NCBI GenBank assembly: GCA_029817715.1 | Contig: JARUPY010000390.1 | Span: 1 to 64,000, forward strand | Length of the DNA stretch: 64,000 nt | Source: Melastoma dodecandrum | Lineage: Eukaryota > Streptophyta > Magnoliopsida > Myrtales > Melastomataceae | Reading direction: 5' to 3' | In this document: positions 12,075-25,073 of the stretch, piece by piece | How the letters are laid out: each line of letters opens with the position of its first letter | How positions within the stretch are numbered: the stretch's first letter is position 1 | Program-made: the position numbers and the translations under genes | The notes under the pieces: model-generated | What the model saw: the letters and a program-made list of their open reading frames with translations, nothing else | The model's database searches: none | Told to the model about the DNA's origin: nothing

Positions 12075-14870
12075 CGGGGGGGCGCACACACTGACTGGCA
12101 TGACATAATAATAGTCAAAACACCAAGAGGGTGCCCATGGGAAGTGCAAGCAAAATATAGCATGAGATCACATGTTTACTTTCATTTTTTTTTGGCTGTT
12201 CTCCCGTGTCATTGTCGGGATCATGCGGTTGTCCATAACAAAGCACTACCCCCCACACTTAATCTATCGTATGGATCATATTATTTGATTCACTAGGCTT
12301 CACCAAACATTCTGTGTTCTTCGGGAACCTAGCAAAAATGTAACGATGTTTAACTTGCCTGCCTCGTACTCCCTCCTCGATAACCCATTCAAGCTCCCCA
12401 GACATCGACAGCCGAGCATCAATTTTTATTACGGTAATCACAAAATTACATGATACACCCCCGCCACCGCATAGTTTTTTTCTAACAATTTTGTAGAAGA
12501 ATATTAATGAGACTTCGAGTCCGGCATTGCCATCGGCAAGGTTTATATACATCGTGAATATTGTCCGCCCCCTATTCTTTCGCAGTTACTGGCTTTCAAT
12601 ATTCAAGAAGCTCGAGCGAGGCCGGATACACGCATCACCCCGGCATTAACTAGCGGCAGGAAGAGTTTTGTTCATGGTTCTGCGTACAAGTTACCGAAGG
12701 TCTGGCTTATCTGTGGCAATCTGCGCCTGATACATCCCGAAAGATTTTCCCCAATGACGTTAGTAGGTACACAACAATGCCTACCTTCAGGAATGCTGGC
12801 GGACGTACCACAAGGGTTTATCGAGAGACGATACTGTCAGTTGCTTTACCACAACTACGCATGGTAGCAAGCATCTCTGTTGATGACAAAGTCGGCGTCC
12901 GGCTCTATCTCCAAGATTACAAGGTTTCGTATACGAAACATAACGACTTCTGCTTCACCTTCTGATATTCTCATAACACCGGATCGATGTCAAACGACTA
13001 GGGTTCCTCGTGTGTGTCGCCTAAAAAAAATATAAGTCTAAATAACCCTTTGGTATGATCGTTGTTAATTTTTTTTTTCTTGAATCTAGCAGAAGGAGAA
13101 CAAAGTTTGATTATATATTCAAAGCTCATAAATCATAATTCCATATTCACGATCGTAAAGCACTCCGAGCTTGAAAATAAAAAAATATAATATGTCACAC
13201 TTTCACTTGAACAGTTCCACTTTTTTAAGACAGTTGACGTTGACTGCTGTACAATATTATTAAGAACAAGAGGTATTTGGACATGGATCATTTGAATTAG
13301 GAAACTAAAAATTCGTCGCTCCATACGTCAATGAGGCCCTCTATCCTTTAAAAAAATTGAAGTTTTGGTTAGAACATTGTTCCCGAAAATTATGTAATAA
13401 ATATTTTATCTTATACAATCCATGGAGGCGCTTGTAACATAAACATCATTCAAGCTATAGCCCCAAAGTAAAAAAAAAAAAAAAAAAAAAAGAAATCATT
13501 GTTATTTTTATGGCAAAATATACATATATGTCCGTATCTATAGACGAACTTTTTTTTCTGTCAACATCTTTTTTTCATATACACAAATGTCCCTACCTAT
13601 GATTTCTACTTTTTTTATGACCAAATGTTGACGACGTGAGACAAATCGCCCACATGGACAAAACGGAGCTCCAAAGGTCCTACTTGGCGAAGTAAAGAAA
13701 AATCCTGACGTAGAAAAGACCTCGTTTTACCAAACGTGAAAAAAATCATATGTGGATCAGAAAGATAGAAAGAAGTCCCCCCAATCAAAATTAGATTTGA
13801 AACCCTAATTGGGACTGCGTAAGAGCGGCAGAAGGCGGAAGAAGGAAGCACCTTAGTCGACTTTGCCATCGCCACCTATCGGGCAACATAAAAAGAAAGG
13901 GAAAAAAAAATTGAAATATCCTGGTTCGAACGGGGTCACTCGAGAGTTGAGATCACAGGTATCAGTGACTGTCCTTTTATTCTCCAGAGATGTTGAAAGA
14001 CGGTAGAGGACATCGGTGGCGGTAGAGGTACCTCCCAGAGCAACTCCAGAGGCGGAAGGAGGTGGGCTTTATCGGGGGGACTGGAGGGCTTCGATGGCCC
14101 AGCATGCGTGGCGTACGGAACCGGTTGGAGGTCCTGCGAACGATGGACTCGTCCTCGTCTGCAACGAGGAACTTCCTGTTTAGCGGCGTTCTTTCAACCT
14201 GACGGTTCTGGCGGAGTTTGAAGAACTCCGTTACTTTGCTTTCCTTTTTTCTCTTCTTTGCTTTTGCGTCGCCGCCGCGTCATAGACAGGGAAAAATAGC
14301 TTGCGTGGGTCTTTATCACTTTCTTATTCCTGGCTTTACCACGTAGGAACTGTCGAAAGTCCTTTATGTCCACCGTGGGCGATTTACCTCACAGTCGTTA
14401 ACATTCGCCAAAAAAAAGGTAGACACATCATAGGTCAGTGACATTATGTGTAATATGAAAAAAAGATTATGAAATAAAAGAACAGTTACGATCTATAGTT
14501 TAGAAAACATATAACGTATATTTTGCCCTTTTTTTTTTTCGCAGCAGCCGAAACTCACATTCAACAACAACAGCAGCATGAAGACAGATGAGTATTTTTT
14601 TAACTGAAAAAATACAAAAGTTTTTCTTAAGACATTTAGGCGATTTAAATTGGCGAAAGGGAGATTTGAACCGCCATTCAGCCTTTAGGTTTTGACCCTT
14701 CAACAGTATACAACCGATTTTCTTTCCGAAACTAATCAAACATGGCACGTTTACTCAAGCTCGACGCCCAACGATCAAACAACGATCGAGTCGACGCCGC
14801 ATTCTGACATCCAGAGGCGGCCGGACAAACCCAAAACGTATATATTGTTACCTACTTTCTGCATCCAAAT
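10355..14870. other. Long intergenic region
   Basis: About 4.5 kb, mostly AT-rich, with no recognised gene. The first 400 bases are probably the channel's divergent promoter and include a CGTCT pentamer repeat near 10519-10537. A GC-rich patch at about 14000-14260 looks coding-like in composition but gave no domain in any frame. The region also holds the poly-G tract at 12024-12082. The last few hundred bases are presumably promoter of the PPR gene. Confidence 0.5.
12024..12082. repeat. Long poly-G tract
   Basis: Nearly 60 bases of G with only a T (12035) and a C (12075) as interruptions. Such a run can form G-quadruplexes and is hard to sequence, so its length is unreliable. No gene overlaps it. 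Confidence 0.95.
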
Positions 14871-16860
14871 GCCTCTTCTCCCCCCTGAGGACGAGATTTC
14901 GGCCGATCCTGATAATGGCAAAAGCCTTCTTTGTTGTCTGTGGCCGGTCATATTCTTCCCCTCCTCTGACGAGGACGCAGGCAAGCATGATCCGACTCCT
15001 CGACGTAGTTTTCGGAAGCCATACCTCAACATCCCACCACCGGGAGAAACCAAAACCCCTGCTATCACAATCGGACCCTGCTTTCGCTCCTTTCCCGTCC
15101 GTTTCACCAACCCCAACACTATCACTCTCGCTGATCGCCGTCAACCCCTTCGGCCTACCCCCCCCACCGCTATCTCTCAGTTTTCGTTTTCTAATGGCTT
15201 TCTCTCCTCCGTTCCTGACTTCTGCCTCCTCCCTACCCTGCCATGTCACCATGGTCAAGGTTCCTCGCGTCCCATCCGCCCTGCTCCCACAGTCGCAATC
15301 AGTCTTTTTTCCGTCCCATGTGGCCCGATCCGGCAGGAACTCCGGCCTTCCCTCTCTTCAGATGGCTTTTATTTCGTTCAAGCAGAGGGGAGAGCGTGCC
15401 GATGTTGGTTTCCTGTTCGAAGCAGCTCGTCCATTGCGGTATGCGGAAGCCCAGGTTTTTGTCTGGGACTGGAATCAGGTTGTGTTAGGAAGATGGTGAG
15501 GAGGTGAAAACTCGGAGATCTTTCGCGTGGATGTCACTTGTACTTGATCGATCGTGGATGTTGCATTTGTCTCCGATTGAGAATTGTGAGGTGGCTTATG
15601 GGATTCTACTTGGAGCTACTGGAATTGATGGTTTCCCAGGGAATCCGAAAGCACTTCAACAATCCTGATGAGCTGGTTCTGCAGTGACCCGCAAGGTGAA
15701 TCGAGGACACAGGTAAGATGTTCGAAAAGACCGAAATGCCAAAGGAAAGCACCGGCTATGGTCACAAATGGCCGGTGAGTTACAACACTATTGATCAATG
15801 GTGTAATTGCAAGGTTGGAAATTTGAGATGAAGGGCTGAGGCTGAAGAGGGTTATAGGAGGAAAAGAGTGATTTGCCCCGGATCGGTTTACCAATGCCTC
15901 CTTGATTCAATGGATTGTTCAAAGGAGAGCAAGGCCGATCTACGGCAAATGAGTTGTTCGAGGAAATGTGCGGAGTTCCAGAGGCTTGCTCCGAACGATA
16001 TCATCATGGACGACTCTTATACATGGACATTGCAGACATAGAATGATGGATATGCGGTGGAGGATTACAGGAAAATGCTGAGTGCTGGGGTAAAAGCTTG
16101 ATGTAGTTTTGCAATACAATGCGCTGATTTAACGGGTTTCTGTAAGATGGGAAAATCTCATGGCAAGCGAGGGATCTTCCTTGATGAGATGAAATCAAGC
16201 GGATTGATAACACGACAATATCACATACACAGCAGCGCAGATCCGATGGTTTCCTGCAAGGAGGGTGGACATAGAATCTGCCTTGGCACTTTTAGGAGAA
16301 GGAGATGGTTTCAACATGTGGTCGAACTCGATGACATATGCTTTCACGGCAGTCCATTATCGGGGCTTTGGCCGTGCAAGGGCTAATGGTGGAAGGCAGA
16401 GAGCGTTGATGATAGAAATGGTTAGTGTTCTGGAAAGTGAAAACCGATGATGCTACCTATAATTTGGTCATGGACTGTGTTTTCTGAGTAAGAATGGCGA
16501 TACTCCGGATGGGCTTCAAGTTTACTCCAGGGAGAATGCAGAACATAGCGGGCGTGTGCCAGGGAGATCATCAACATACAATGTGCTCATGAATGGACTT
16601 TGCAAGAAAGGTCAGATGAGAAACGCGGATGCGCTTCTGAACGAGATGTTTGACCTCTGGCGTGGTCCAAGATGACATTACTTATACAACACACCTGTTA
16701 GATGGTCAACTGCAAGCATGAAAATTATGCAGACGTAGACGCAATAAGGAACGAGAAAGTTCTCGTTCAGGATTACGCATCTTACGCAGCGCGTCCATCG
16801 ACCGACCTGAGCAAAGCCCCCGAGATCTTGCGCCGAAGGCCAAAATGAACCAAACTTAGA
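14871..16860 (+). CDS. Pentatricopeptide repeat (PPR) protein, P class (frame broken)
   Basis: PPR proteins bind RNA in mitochondria or plastids and direct processing, stability or translation of organelle transcripts. From about 16100 on, successive 35-residue repeats can be read across frames: FCKMGKSH and IFLDEMKSSGLI near 16140-16210, a VELDDICF repeat near 16320, ALMIEMV near 16405, DDATYNLVMDCV near 16447, TYNVLMNGLCKKGQMRNADALLNEM near 16577-16650, then QDDITYNT and HCKHENYADVDAIRNEK. The N-terminal part (about 14915-15500) is Ser/Pro/Arg-rich, as expected for an organelle-targeting segment. The 5' end is uncertain (ATG 14871 or 14915), and the stop near 16860 is approximate because the frame slips repeatedly. 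I cannot tell which RNA it binds. The gene lies tandem with the BLOS2-like gene 300 bp downstream. Confidence 0.78.
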
Positions 16861-17161
16861 CTGGACACGGTTATGCCATAAATGTTATCGCGGGCACCAT
16901 CCTGGTTGGCTATCCTCGTCGCGTTTTGACTACATTCTAGACTTGGCATTAAGGGTTGTCGCGCGGTTGAATGCATTGGATTGGGGATGGCACACACCGT
17001 CTGAGATTCGACTGATGCGAGCCCTGCTGCACCTTTCGAAAGGGTGCACTTTGAAACAAACGGGCTGAATTAAGGGGGCAATTTGAAAAATCTCTCAAAA
17101 TAATGGAACCTCTGCAATTTACGGCTTCAGTCCCCAGAATTTGATGAGAAGGCGGGCGACA

Positions 17162-17757
17162 ATGGAGGGATCGGAGGATACCCGCTCGCAGAACGCCATG
17201 GCCGATCTCCTTCACCAACCACCTTCTCATCCTATGGTCAAATCCGAGCATTCCAGGGTCGGACTTCCACCCTGCGATCCCAGATTCCCTGTCCCCTGTT
17301 CTTCATCGATAGATTGTTTTCCTTGGAGATTACGGGTGGTTGTCGGTTTTGTTTTTCCAATTTTAGCGGCACGAATAATCAGCTGGAGCTGCTGGAGAAG
17401 ATTGAAACGCCAAGGGTCGCCGAAGGAGTTACTCTGGGTTCGGTGATGTCGCGTCGGGGCTTAGGGTTTTCGTCGAGCAGCTCAGCTTCGAAAGAGCAGC
17501 GGGTTTGATTGATTATGTTAAAGGGAATCGATCGATGCGATCGAGCGAAAGGTCGCCGAATTTCGAGGCTGTAGGTTGCAATGCTCGATAAGACATGTGA
17601 CTCTGCTTGCAGGTCGACAGTGCAGTCCGTCTATCAGAAATTCTCCCGTGAGGAAAAAGGGAGTCGGCTTGCTCGTACGACAAAGGAGGCCCTCCCTAGC
17701 TTTGATCGCGGCAAAAATCGCGATGAATACATATGCTTGTTTGTTAAATCCAGGTGA
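17162..17757 (+). CDS. BLOS2: BLOC-1 subunit 2 (BLOS2-like) (frame broken)
   Basis: BLOC-1 subunits form a small coiled-coil complex that controls endosome-to-vacuole/lysosome sorting; in Arabidopsis, BLOS1 and BLOS2 have been linked to PIN auxin-carrier turnover. ATG 17162 opens MEGSEDTRSQNAMADLLHQP, then MVKSE. Near 17355-17410 comes GTNNQLELLEKIETPRVAE and, in another frame, DVASGLRVFVEQLS (about 17445-17485). DAIERKVAEFR and a QSVYQKFSREEKG-like end follow, with a TGA near 17755. The order GTNNQLELLEK, then RVFVEQ, then DAIEKQVSEFE is the signature I recall for plant BLOS2 (about 130-150 aa). Some segments between blocks are probably introns (a gap at about 17250-17350). Frame slips occur every 50-100 bases. 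Recognition is from memory of a small protein, so confidence is moderate. Confidence 0.65.
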
Positions 17758-18007
17758 AGTCCCGATTTTCAATGTTTCAAATAACATTATTCTGTATTGG
17801 ATAAACCTGCCAATACCGCGCTAATCAGCGAGTACATATTCACCTCGGGGCCATTGCTCTCCACAACAAACAATTTAGGAAGGATTATAACAACGGAGTA
17901 CTGACTCGAAAATATTCGAAAAACAATATGGCAACACCTTTCTTGGTATTTCGGCGAGAGAACTAAGAATGAAGGAAAACGTGACGTGAAAGACGAGTGC
18001 TTGCGTA

Positions 18008-20104
18008 TCATGGCTTCCAGAGAAGGGTGGTTTCGGCAATCATGGAAGCTGACCACGGTATGGGATCCATGTTCGAGTGCTGGCCGCTCCTGTCGCTCCG
18101 GAAGTAACCTTCTCCCTTTCCATGTGCGTGTCCCGGCCTCACCCCTGATTGAATGCACCGTGTGAGGCGATCAGCAACCAGCCCTGCTCGTAAGAAACAC
18201 GAGAGATCTCGGAGGTCAGAACGAGTTTCGCAAGAACACAATTGAGTTATTTTGTCAGATCAGTATCTGTCCCCTCGCTTACCCATTATTAAAAAAGTAT
18301 TGATGTCGGGCCGTCTCGTGACGGCCTGTGAAGGCGGCGTTCAAAAAATTGCCTTCTCCGTATGCCGCGGATGTGTTTCCTTATTTTCCTCAGCCCGAGC
18401 TTTCAGATCCGCCTTCTTGAATGACTATCAGTATCCTCCTTCTTTTCCCCTCATTGACTTGGTGCTGGAAACGCAAAAAACACCAAGACATGAGGCAAAC
18501 CAGATTCTCCTTTGGCACCAGGTGTACAGATTCCAAAACGAAATTACACTGTAGTGTAGTGGTTGAGCAACCGGCCTCCAATCCAGTCACCCTGAATGGG
18601 CCTTTTGGGTCGAATGAGACGACAACCCCGGCAAGTTCCGTAATCCACTGTTAGGAAGAATTGGACCATTTCAAAAGTATAATTACCGATCCTAGTTTAG
18701 AAGGCTGCGGAAATGTTAACAGGGACTGGAATTACCTCCAGGAAGTAGCGTGCAACCCACCAGCTCGTACCGCAGCGGGAGATGCCCCGACGGAGGAACC
18801 CGACCTTGGAATTCCCACTACATCATCAGGAAAATAGCAATAAGCATCCATGGCCCTCGTATGGGTACCTCAAATCGGGCGAATGACACCTTTGAGAATC
18901 TTACCTGTCCTGGCATGACTTCACCATTGATGCCAGCTAATGTTGATTCCCTGCGTAGAAGGGCAGTCCCTTGGTAATGGGCGTCGACGACATCTCTGCC
19001 CCATATTTATCGGGCTCCAATGCCGCAATAGTACAGGGCCCCTGTTGGTCTGGCACCATGGTTTCTTTGAGTTTCCGAATGCAATCGGGACAATGTAATA
19101 GCACATGAGAGTAAAAACAAACACGGGGGCAGAAATCCAGACATGAGGACCTGGAATAGCCGCCCACCCAGGTGGCCCCACGCCTACGCGGCCACTGGAA
19201 CGTCCTTCTGCAACAGGGGTGTACTCCCTGCAGCAATCCCGTACCATGGCTCTTATCCAGCCGCAACAAGATTCGGGATGGCTGGAATATCTTGGGCCAA
19301 GCAGCATTCCTCTTTTGTTGGTCGGAATCGGGCTCTCCCGCCTGGGAGTGTAGGTATCACAGCATGACCTGATTCGACAAATTTTCAAGAAACGGGTCAA
19401 ACGGCTGATAAAAAATTCCATAACCCTTCTCCGACGAAGTTGTTTTTAATCGTTAGGGGGGAATCTGAACAGAAGGGACTTAACGAGAAAGATGTTGTTT
19501 GCCACTCCTGAAAGGGATCCCTTGAAGATCGACTGAGGACTGATCATACTCAACGCGATAATAATCCCATCAGGACACCATACCGAAAACTCGACGAACT
19601 AATCCCATAACGAGACCCGGGGACTCACTAGAGGATCACTTCGCCCCTGTTTTCCCCCCCCCCCCCCCCCCCCCCTGTCCCGGAGCTGGGTCAGATGTCT
19701 CGGAGCCCCCGTCGTATTTCCACTTGGGCAGCTTTCGAAGGGTCGGCTCAACTCGGACCCGACAGAGTCTGCAAGATCCCCAAGACGGGGGTCAATGATC
19801 GAAAGAATTACAATCTTTACGGACGGAAGAAATCTGTGGACGGACGCGTACGAAATGCAAGTCGAAACATGACCCTGCGGCTTTAGCTCCTCAGGTCCAT
19901 CCCCATTTTCCTCAAACCCTTCAAACAAGAAAGCCAAAACCAGGGGAACGAAAGTAAGACTCTGATTTCCCAGCCAACAAAAAAGAAACGACCGCGGTCG
20001 TGGCCAGCTCCATGACCATATGTACTCGAGCGATTGATGTGCCTTGGTCGTCGTAGTCGGCAGAGTTTGAGGTTGAATGTAGAATCGATGAGAAGCAGCG
20101 ACAT
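18008..20104 (-). CDS. GLN1: Cytosolic glutamine synthetase GS1 (frame broken, multi-exon)
   Basis: Catalyses ATP-dependent glutamate plus ammonium to glutamine, the main nitrogen assimilation step in the cytosol. Reading from high to low coordinate: ATG at 20104 with MSLL and a LKLSD-like start; GMDLRSKA near 19900-19880; LPKWKYDGGSETSDPAPG near 19720-19690, the family's KWNYDGSSTGQAPG; CDTYTP and PIPTNKR near 19370-19320; EPWYG near 19255; YYCGIGA near 19030; GINGEVMPGQ near 18930-18905; VVVSFDPK and QGDW near 18620-18580; and a final RRPASNMDP/SMIAETTLLWKP with TGA at 18010-18008. Ending directly at LLWKP, without the plastid enzyme's tail, and lacking a transit peptide, it is GS1 rather than GS2. 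About a dozen introns are expected. Indels and substitutions are dense, so exon ends are not assigned. Confidence 0.85.
19656..19675. repeat. Poly-C tract in GS1 intron
   Basis: Run of about 20 C (poly-G on the gene strand) inside the glutamine synthetase gene, between the GSSTGQAPG-like exon and the next exon, so presumably intronic. Confidence 0.85.
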
Positions 20105-22100
20105 GGTAGCGAGAAAGAGCTAAAGGCTCGAAGATCGGAACGGGGTTTATTCCGGTGAACACGTTAATGCTCGATGGGGGAATGGGTGTGGACCTCCGGC
20201 TAAGATCGTTAGGCTCCTTTATATAGCGGATTTCATCGTTAGTTAGGGCTTTCCATCCTCGAATGTACAATTATTATTATTATTGTTAATAGCAAGATTC
20301 ACTAAACATTTTTATAACTAGCAATAATTGAAATCCATTTCTTCGTATTTGGTCAAATATTTCGTACCAAAATTCTTTCCGTAATGGAAAAAAACATTTA
20401 ATTGAGCGTCGGGTAACTTAAGAAAAGAAAAAATATTATATTATATAAATAAATTTTACTTTTTCTTAGAGGGAATAAAATCCAAAACAAAAAAAACGTA
20501 TGTTTTTCATTGGTACCATTGGTTTTCTCTTCGCCATTCGTCTTGGGCATATATATGCAAAGAATCCTTTATCTTCATTTCATTACCCATCCCATCTATC
20601 TATTTGTCCAACATGTTGCAAAATCCTAAAATTAACCCAAAAAATAAATAAATAAGTTTAAAGTGTAAGAAATCATTTGTTTTTTAATTTATTTTTCAAA
20701 ATTGACGTTGCCTAATTTCCGTACCACCGATTTTATTATTTTTTTTTATTTTTCTCTTTTTTTTTTTTTGCTTATAGAGAAACAAAAGCTAATTGGAAAA
20801 TAACGTATTTTTATCCCGTCCCATTCAAAAAAGCATGACTTTGATTCTCTGCCCCCAATACCAAAAAATTATTCAAATTTTTTTTTTAAAGATTAAAAAA
20901 AACATGAGAAATTGTTCCACGATCCTTGACATATGAAAAAAAACATTAATGCTCTTTTTGTAATGTTAATATAAAGTCAACGAGGGAGGGTTGCTTTTGT
21001 GGCGTGCTGTCTTGGAACGTTTACCGTCGCGCGAAACGAAAAGGTTGGACCTTTCCACACCGGCCGCTGCGAGCTGGTTCGGCGGACGATCGTATCGGTC
21101 ACTGTCCACTGCGATTCCCTCCCCTCGCGTGGTACGTGAAGGAGCCGCTGGGATGGACGTCGGGAACTTAGTCAAAATGTTGGTTTTCAGAGCATCGTGA
21201 AGGGGCAAAGCCTGACACTACTATTCACTTACAAATATGAAGCGCGCGCTCTTTTCGAGAATCTGAATTTCGTTAACATTTGGCTCATAACCTCACGCAA
21301 TCATTAAACCAAGTTTTTGTTATCATTAAATGAATCCATCGAGATCAAGGTCGTGAAGCTGTAATCACGGACAAAACTGGGGGTATTGTTTTCGTGTGTC
21401 TTGTTCGCAATGTCCTAGTCTTGGGCCGTCCACAAGGTTGGGAAATAAATAAAGAAGGATAGAGCTCATCCTCATTTACATGGAACAAGGCTTGTACCCA
21501 GGATCGGCTGTTACCGAGGCACGAATGTGGAACGTTAATTAGTAGGATTCGTCATAACCCTGAGGCTTTGAACCATAAAAGTTAGGAAAAGGTGCTGTTG
21601 GCATGCAATATTTTAAAAACTGTTGATTCTCATGAAAATTGAAACCTGTGATTCTTGTTTTTGTTGAAGGATAATTTGTGTTGGCTTCATAATTCAGTAC
21701 ATGTTGTTCGGTCTTATGGCTAAAAAAACTGGTTACCTTATTGTTACGGGTTTAACGGAAATAATGCATGTTGTCTGTCAAAATGGGCGCAGGCACAATG
21801 TTTGCACCATAGGAGGATGCCAGTCTGACAATGGCGAACCACATTCGTTTAATTCCATCTAGACTGGTGTTTACTGGTGCTAAAATTATTGACTGTATGG
21901 CTTTAAGAGCTTTGAATTCATCGCCGCTCACTTGCTTTATGAAAAACAGGATTCCAAGGGATCTTTTTCGTGTAAGAGTGTAATCTAGGTTATGGACTAC
22001 ACTAATATGCTGAAACTGCACACCTCCTGATTGAAATTTCTCTATTGGTTATACATGGGGGAAGTTGACAATTATGAAGGGCCTCTTTTCTTTGTGGCAG
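20105..22100. other. Intergenic region between GS1 and CAP-G remnants
   Basis: The first kilobase is strongly AT-rich with homopolymer A and T runs and an ATT microsatellite near 20270; it is the likely GS1 promoter. From about 20960 the composition becomes balanced (open frames at 20966-21208), which could be a 5' exon of the divergent CAP-G gene, but no CAP-G N-terminal motif was found there. The 21300-22100 stretch looks intronic or degenerate. Confidence 0.4.
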
Positions 22101-25073
22101 GGATCCACAAAATTCGTGCGTGCAATGGGGGAATACAGCTCACGGAGGCTGAAACTTCTTTCTCTGTTGGCCGGGCAATGTGTAGGCAATTGCAAGCAGA
22201 AGCTCAGGTGCACGCATTCTTGCAGCAACTCTATCCGTGTGTTGGTGACACATTGGGAAAGAAAAAGAAATGGGATACACTGATTATTTCCAAGGTGTTT
22301 TATTTCTTCTCTATACCAACGTGAAAAATGCATATCACCAGGAACTTAGCATAGTCTGTTGTGAATATGAACCATTAAGCATAGTCCCCATCGTGCTCAG
22401 CTGGTGGATGATATCAGTTTCTACAACCTGCAAAATGATGATAAAAGCCCGGGTCTCCCATTTCAAGTATCCTAGTAAGACTTGGCCACAAAGAATGGTA
22501 GTTGTATGTTCTGGTTTGGACTAGAGGTGAGTCCTTGATTGAAGGATTTCATGGGATTGAGTCTGGACGGTGATGAATAACTTATTTCTGTTTAACTGAG
22601 GGGCCTCAATTTGCTAGAATGTCCCCTAATCTTACTTCTAGGATGTCTTCTTTGTTCCTTTAACAGGAAAGGTGCTCTGATGTTGCTGCAATGATGGGTA
22701 GTGAAGCAGCTCTGCATGCTGCTGAATCGTTGAATTGTATTGACATTACTTAGAGAACATACTTCCCCCGCAACAGTTTCTGATTACATTAGCTTGGTCA
22801 AAGCTCACACTGATGCTGGTAGGAAGATTTTTTATTGCTTGGGTTGAAATATGCTGTACACATATGTAGTCTGACCTTAACGGTACTCGCAGTAACGAAA
22901 CTACTGGTTTGTTTACTCGACAGCTACTCTTGGTTGGCCCAATGCTTGATTTTTCTGATGCCACAAACAGGAAGACTGCTGCTACATTTATTTACGGGCT
23001 TTGTTGCAGTGCCTGCCTGAATGTGAAGTGGATGATGACGGAAACATAAATCCTGGGGGGGGGGGGGGGTGTGGGAGAATGGGCTAATGCAGTAATCACT
23101 CAGGCAAGAAAAACATTCAGCAACAGGCAAATTTGGAAGATGCAGTTCTTCAGGTCATTGAAGAGCTTGCACGGCCCTGATTGCAGGGAAAGAGCTGATG
23201 ACTTAATGCAGTGGATACATTTACTTGCTGTGACAGGCCTTCTCTTAGAGAACACAAAGTCCTACTATTTTACTTACTACAAGGCAAAGCTATTAAGCCT
23301 GGAGATCTTTTTCACTCCTTATTGCTTTCAGGGGTACAGGACATTACGGGGTTTCCCCTTATGCATTTAACCAGTCATTTATTTGTTGTATGAGTCAGTC
23401 ACAGGTTCTTCAAATTTTGGATGACTACTTCCTCAGATAACAACACTTAATGCTAACTCCTTATGGGGACTGAATATTAGAGTGCTTAATCTCATATATG
23501 CTAGTCTTTTATGGGGAGATGGGACTGAAGCTGGAACTGATGAAGAGGAATCAGTCATTTCTGTTCTAGGGGAAGGTTTCGCCAAAATTCTTCTCTTAAG
23601 TGACAAATATCCAAGCCTCTCAACTTCATCACAGGTCAGTCGGGCTGATTAGCCTGTACTTTGGAGACGAGGAAAAGGGACTTGCAAAGGTACAAATATT
23701 ATAAATTTTTTGGCTGTTATATTTCCTGGGTTTTCCTCTTATATGTGAATTCTTACTTCTCAAGACCCATAACTTTAACACTCTTTTCCCGTGAATCAGG
23801 CTGAGACAGTGTTTGTCTATGTTTTCCGAGCATTATTCCGTATCTTTTTGAACAAATACAAGGTAAGAATTGTCATTGATATTGTCTCTCATTTTCATGT
23901 TGTTTAAAGATGGTTTGATCTGAATAGATTGAAGTCAATAGGTTGTTCTCAACTTTCGATGATTATCAGGAATTGCTGTCCAAGGCATTTGTTCTGGTGA
24001 TCCGATCTATGTGGCCTGGCATTGATAAAAATCCTGGAGGGCTCCATATATACGGTATCTAAACTTGCGGAAGTGTGCTGTTCAAGCCTCACGTTTCTCG
24101 CTTCAAATGATTGGAGGCTCCCTTGTATGCCAAGGAGAGTAAAAAAGGAGGAAGCTAGTACCAGAATCTTCAGAATCCATTGATAGTCCCATCGCAGACA
24201 TCTCTGAAGACAAGGATTGGAGGGCTTGCCCACGTAAAGCAACTGAGGTACCTTTTTGGATGCGATGACTAGTTCTTAGCTATTACTTTTCCACTGCAAA
24301 ATTTTTGAAAAGCAGCGATTATGTAGACATTGGCCAAGTTTGCCCATCGAGTAATCTCAATGAATCTGAAAGGAAAGGATGAGTTGATGCAGTCCGCTTT
24401 GGTGCCAACTGCAGATGGCTTTTTTTTCCTTTTTCTTTTTTACTACGTAACTTAAAAGCAACTCTGTTCAACAGGTGGGTAGCTCCACGGGAAAGAGGAT
24501 TGCCTGCTGAGAGGTCATATGCCCGCCGTGCTCTGTAGAATACTTGTCTTGCTTAAACCCAACAAATCAGAACAAGAAGCAATAAAAATATTAAGGAGGC
24601 TTTATGAACAGTGTAGTGGTGGTCTTGGCTTCAGAGAGAGAGATCTCCTCAAGGATTTGAGGAGATTTGCAGAATGCCTCAGGAGCTTTAGATAGAAGTT
24701 CGGATCAAGAGTTGTCGAGAGATCAAATTGAAAGCTACTTTCGATAACCAGCAGCAAACCCTTTAGTGACTGCATAAATCGTTAATGATTTCGACCATCA
24801 AGTCTATGTCGATTGTTGTTTTAACCTCCTAGATCATGGAAAATTCCAGTGCTTGGGTTCTTTTCTTCTGATCAAAACGCTCTACAGGGGAGACTGAGAC
24901 TCAAAGTTTAACCTGGACCTCGAGGGATCAGTGCAGTGCCTGAAACGCCGGTACTGCGCATGATTAGGACGACCAGGACAAGCAGACGAGCCAGACGAGC
25001 CAGACGTGGGAAGAATCATCGTCTTCTGACGAAGGTCTCTCGGCCCAATCTGTCGCCTCCTATTGCTTCATGA
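22101..25073 (+). CDS. CAP-G: Condensin complex subunit 3 (CAP-G), central and C-terminal part
   Basis: CAP-G is the HEAT-repeat non-SMC subunit of condensin I, needed for mitotic chromosome compaction. After the acceptor TTTGTGGCAG at 22100 come IQLTEAETSFSVGRAMCRQLQAEAQ (22130-22210), ERCSDVAAMMGSEAALHAAES (22670-22740), an SPATVSDYISLVKAHTDAG block (22765-22820), MLDFSDATNRKTAATF (22940-22990), ECEVDDDGNI, GEWANAVITQARKTF (23070-23115), RERADDLMQWIH and LAVTGLLLENTKS (23190-23265), LISLYFGDEEKGLAK (23650-23690), ETVFVYVFRALFRIF (23805-23850), VIRSMWPGIDK, LRKCAVQASRFSLQMIG (24060-24110), then LCRILVLLKPNKSEQEAIKILRRLYEQ read across a slip (24520-24610). A basic, acidic-ended tail stops near 25073. 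Introns are retained. Roughly the first 400 residues expected of the family are absent upstream. Frame slips occur within exons. Confidence 0.82.

Noticed and set aside
14692..15507. 271-codon open frame, Pro/Ser-rich
   Set aside because: Several frames are open here because of composition. The block is better explained as the N-terminal targeting part of the PPR gene, read with frame slips; this exact frame has no domain.
19599..20270. 223-codon minus-strand open frame
   Set aside because: It runs through GS1 exons and introns in mixed frames and includes the poly-G translation. The GS1 motifs are spread over other frames, so this is not a separate protein.
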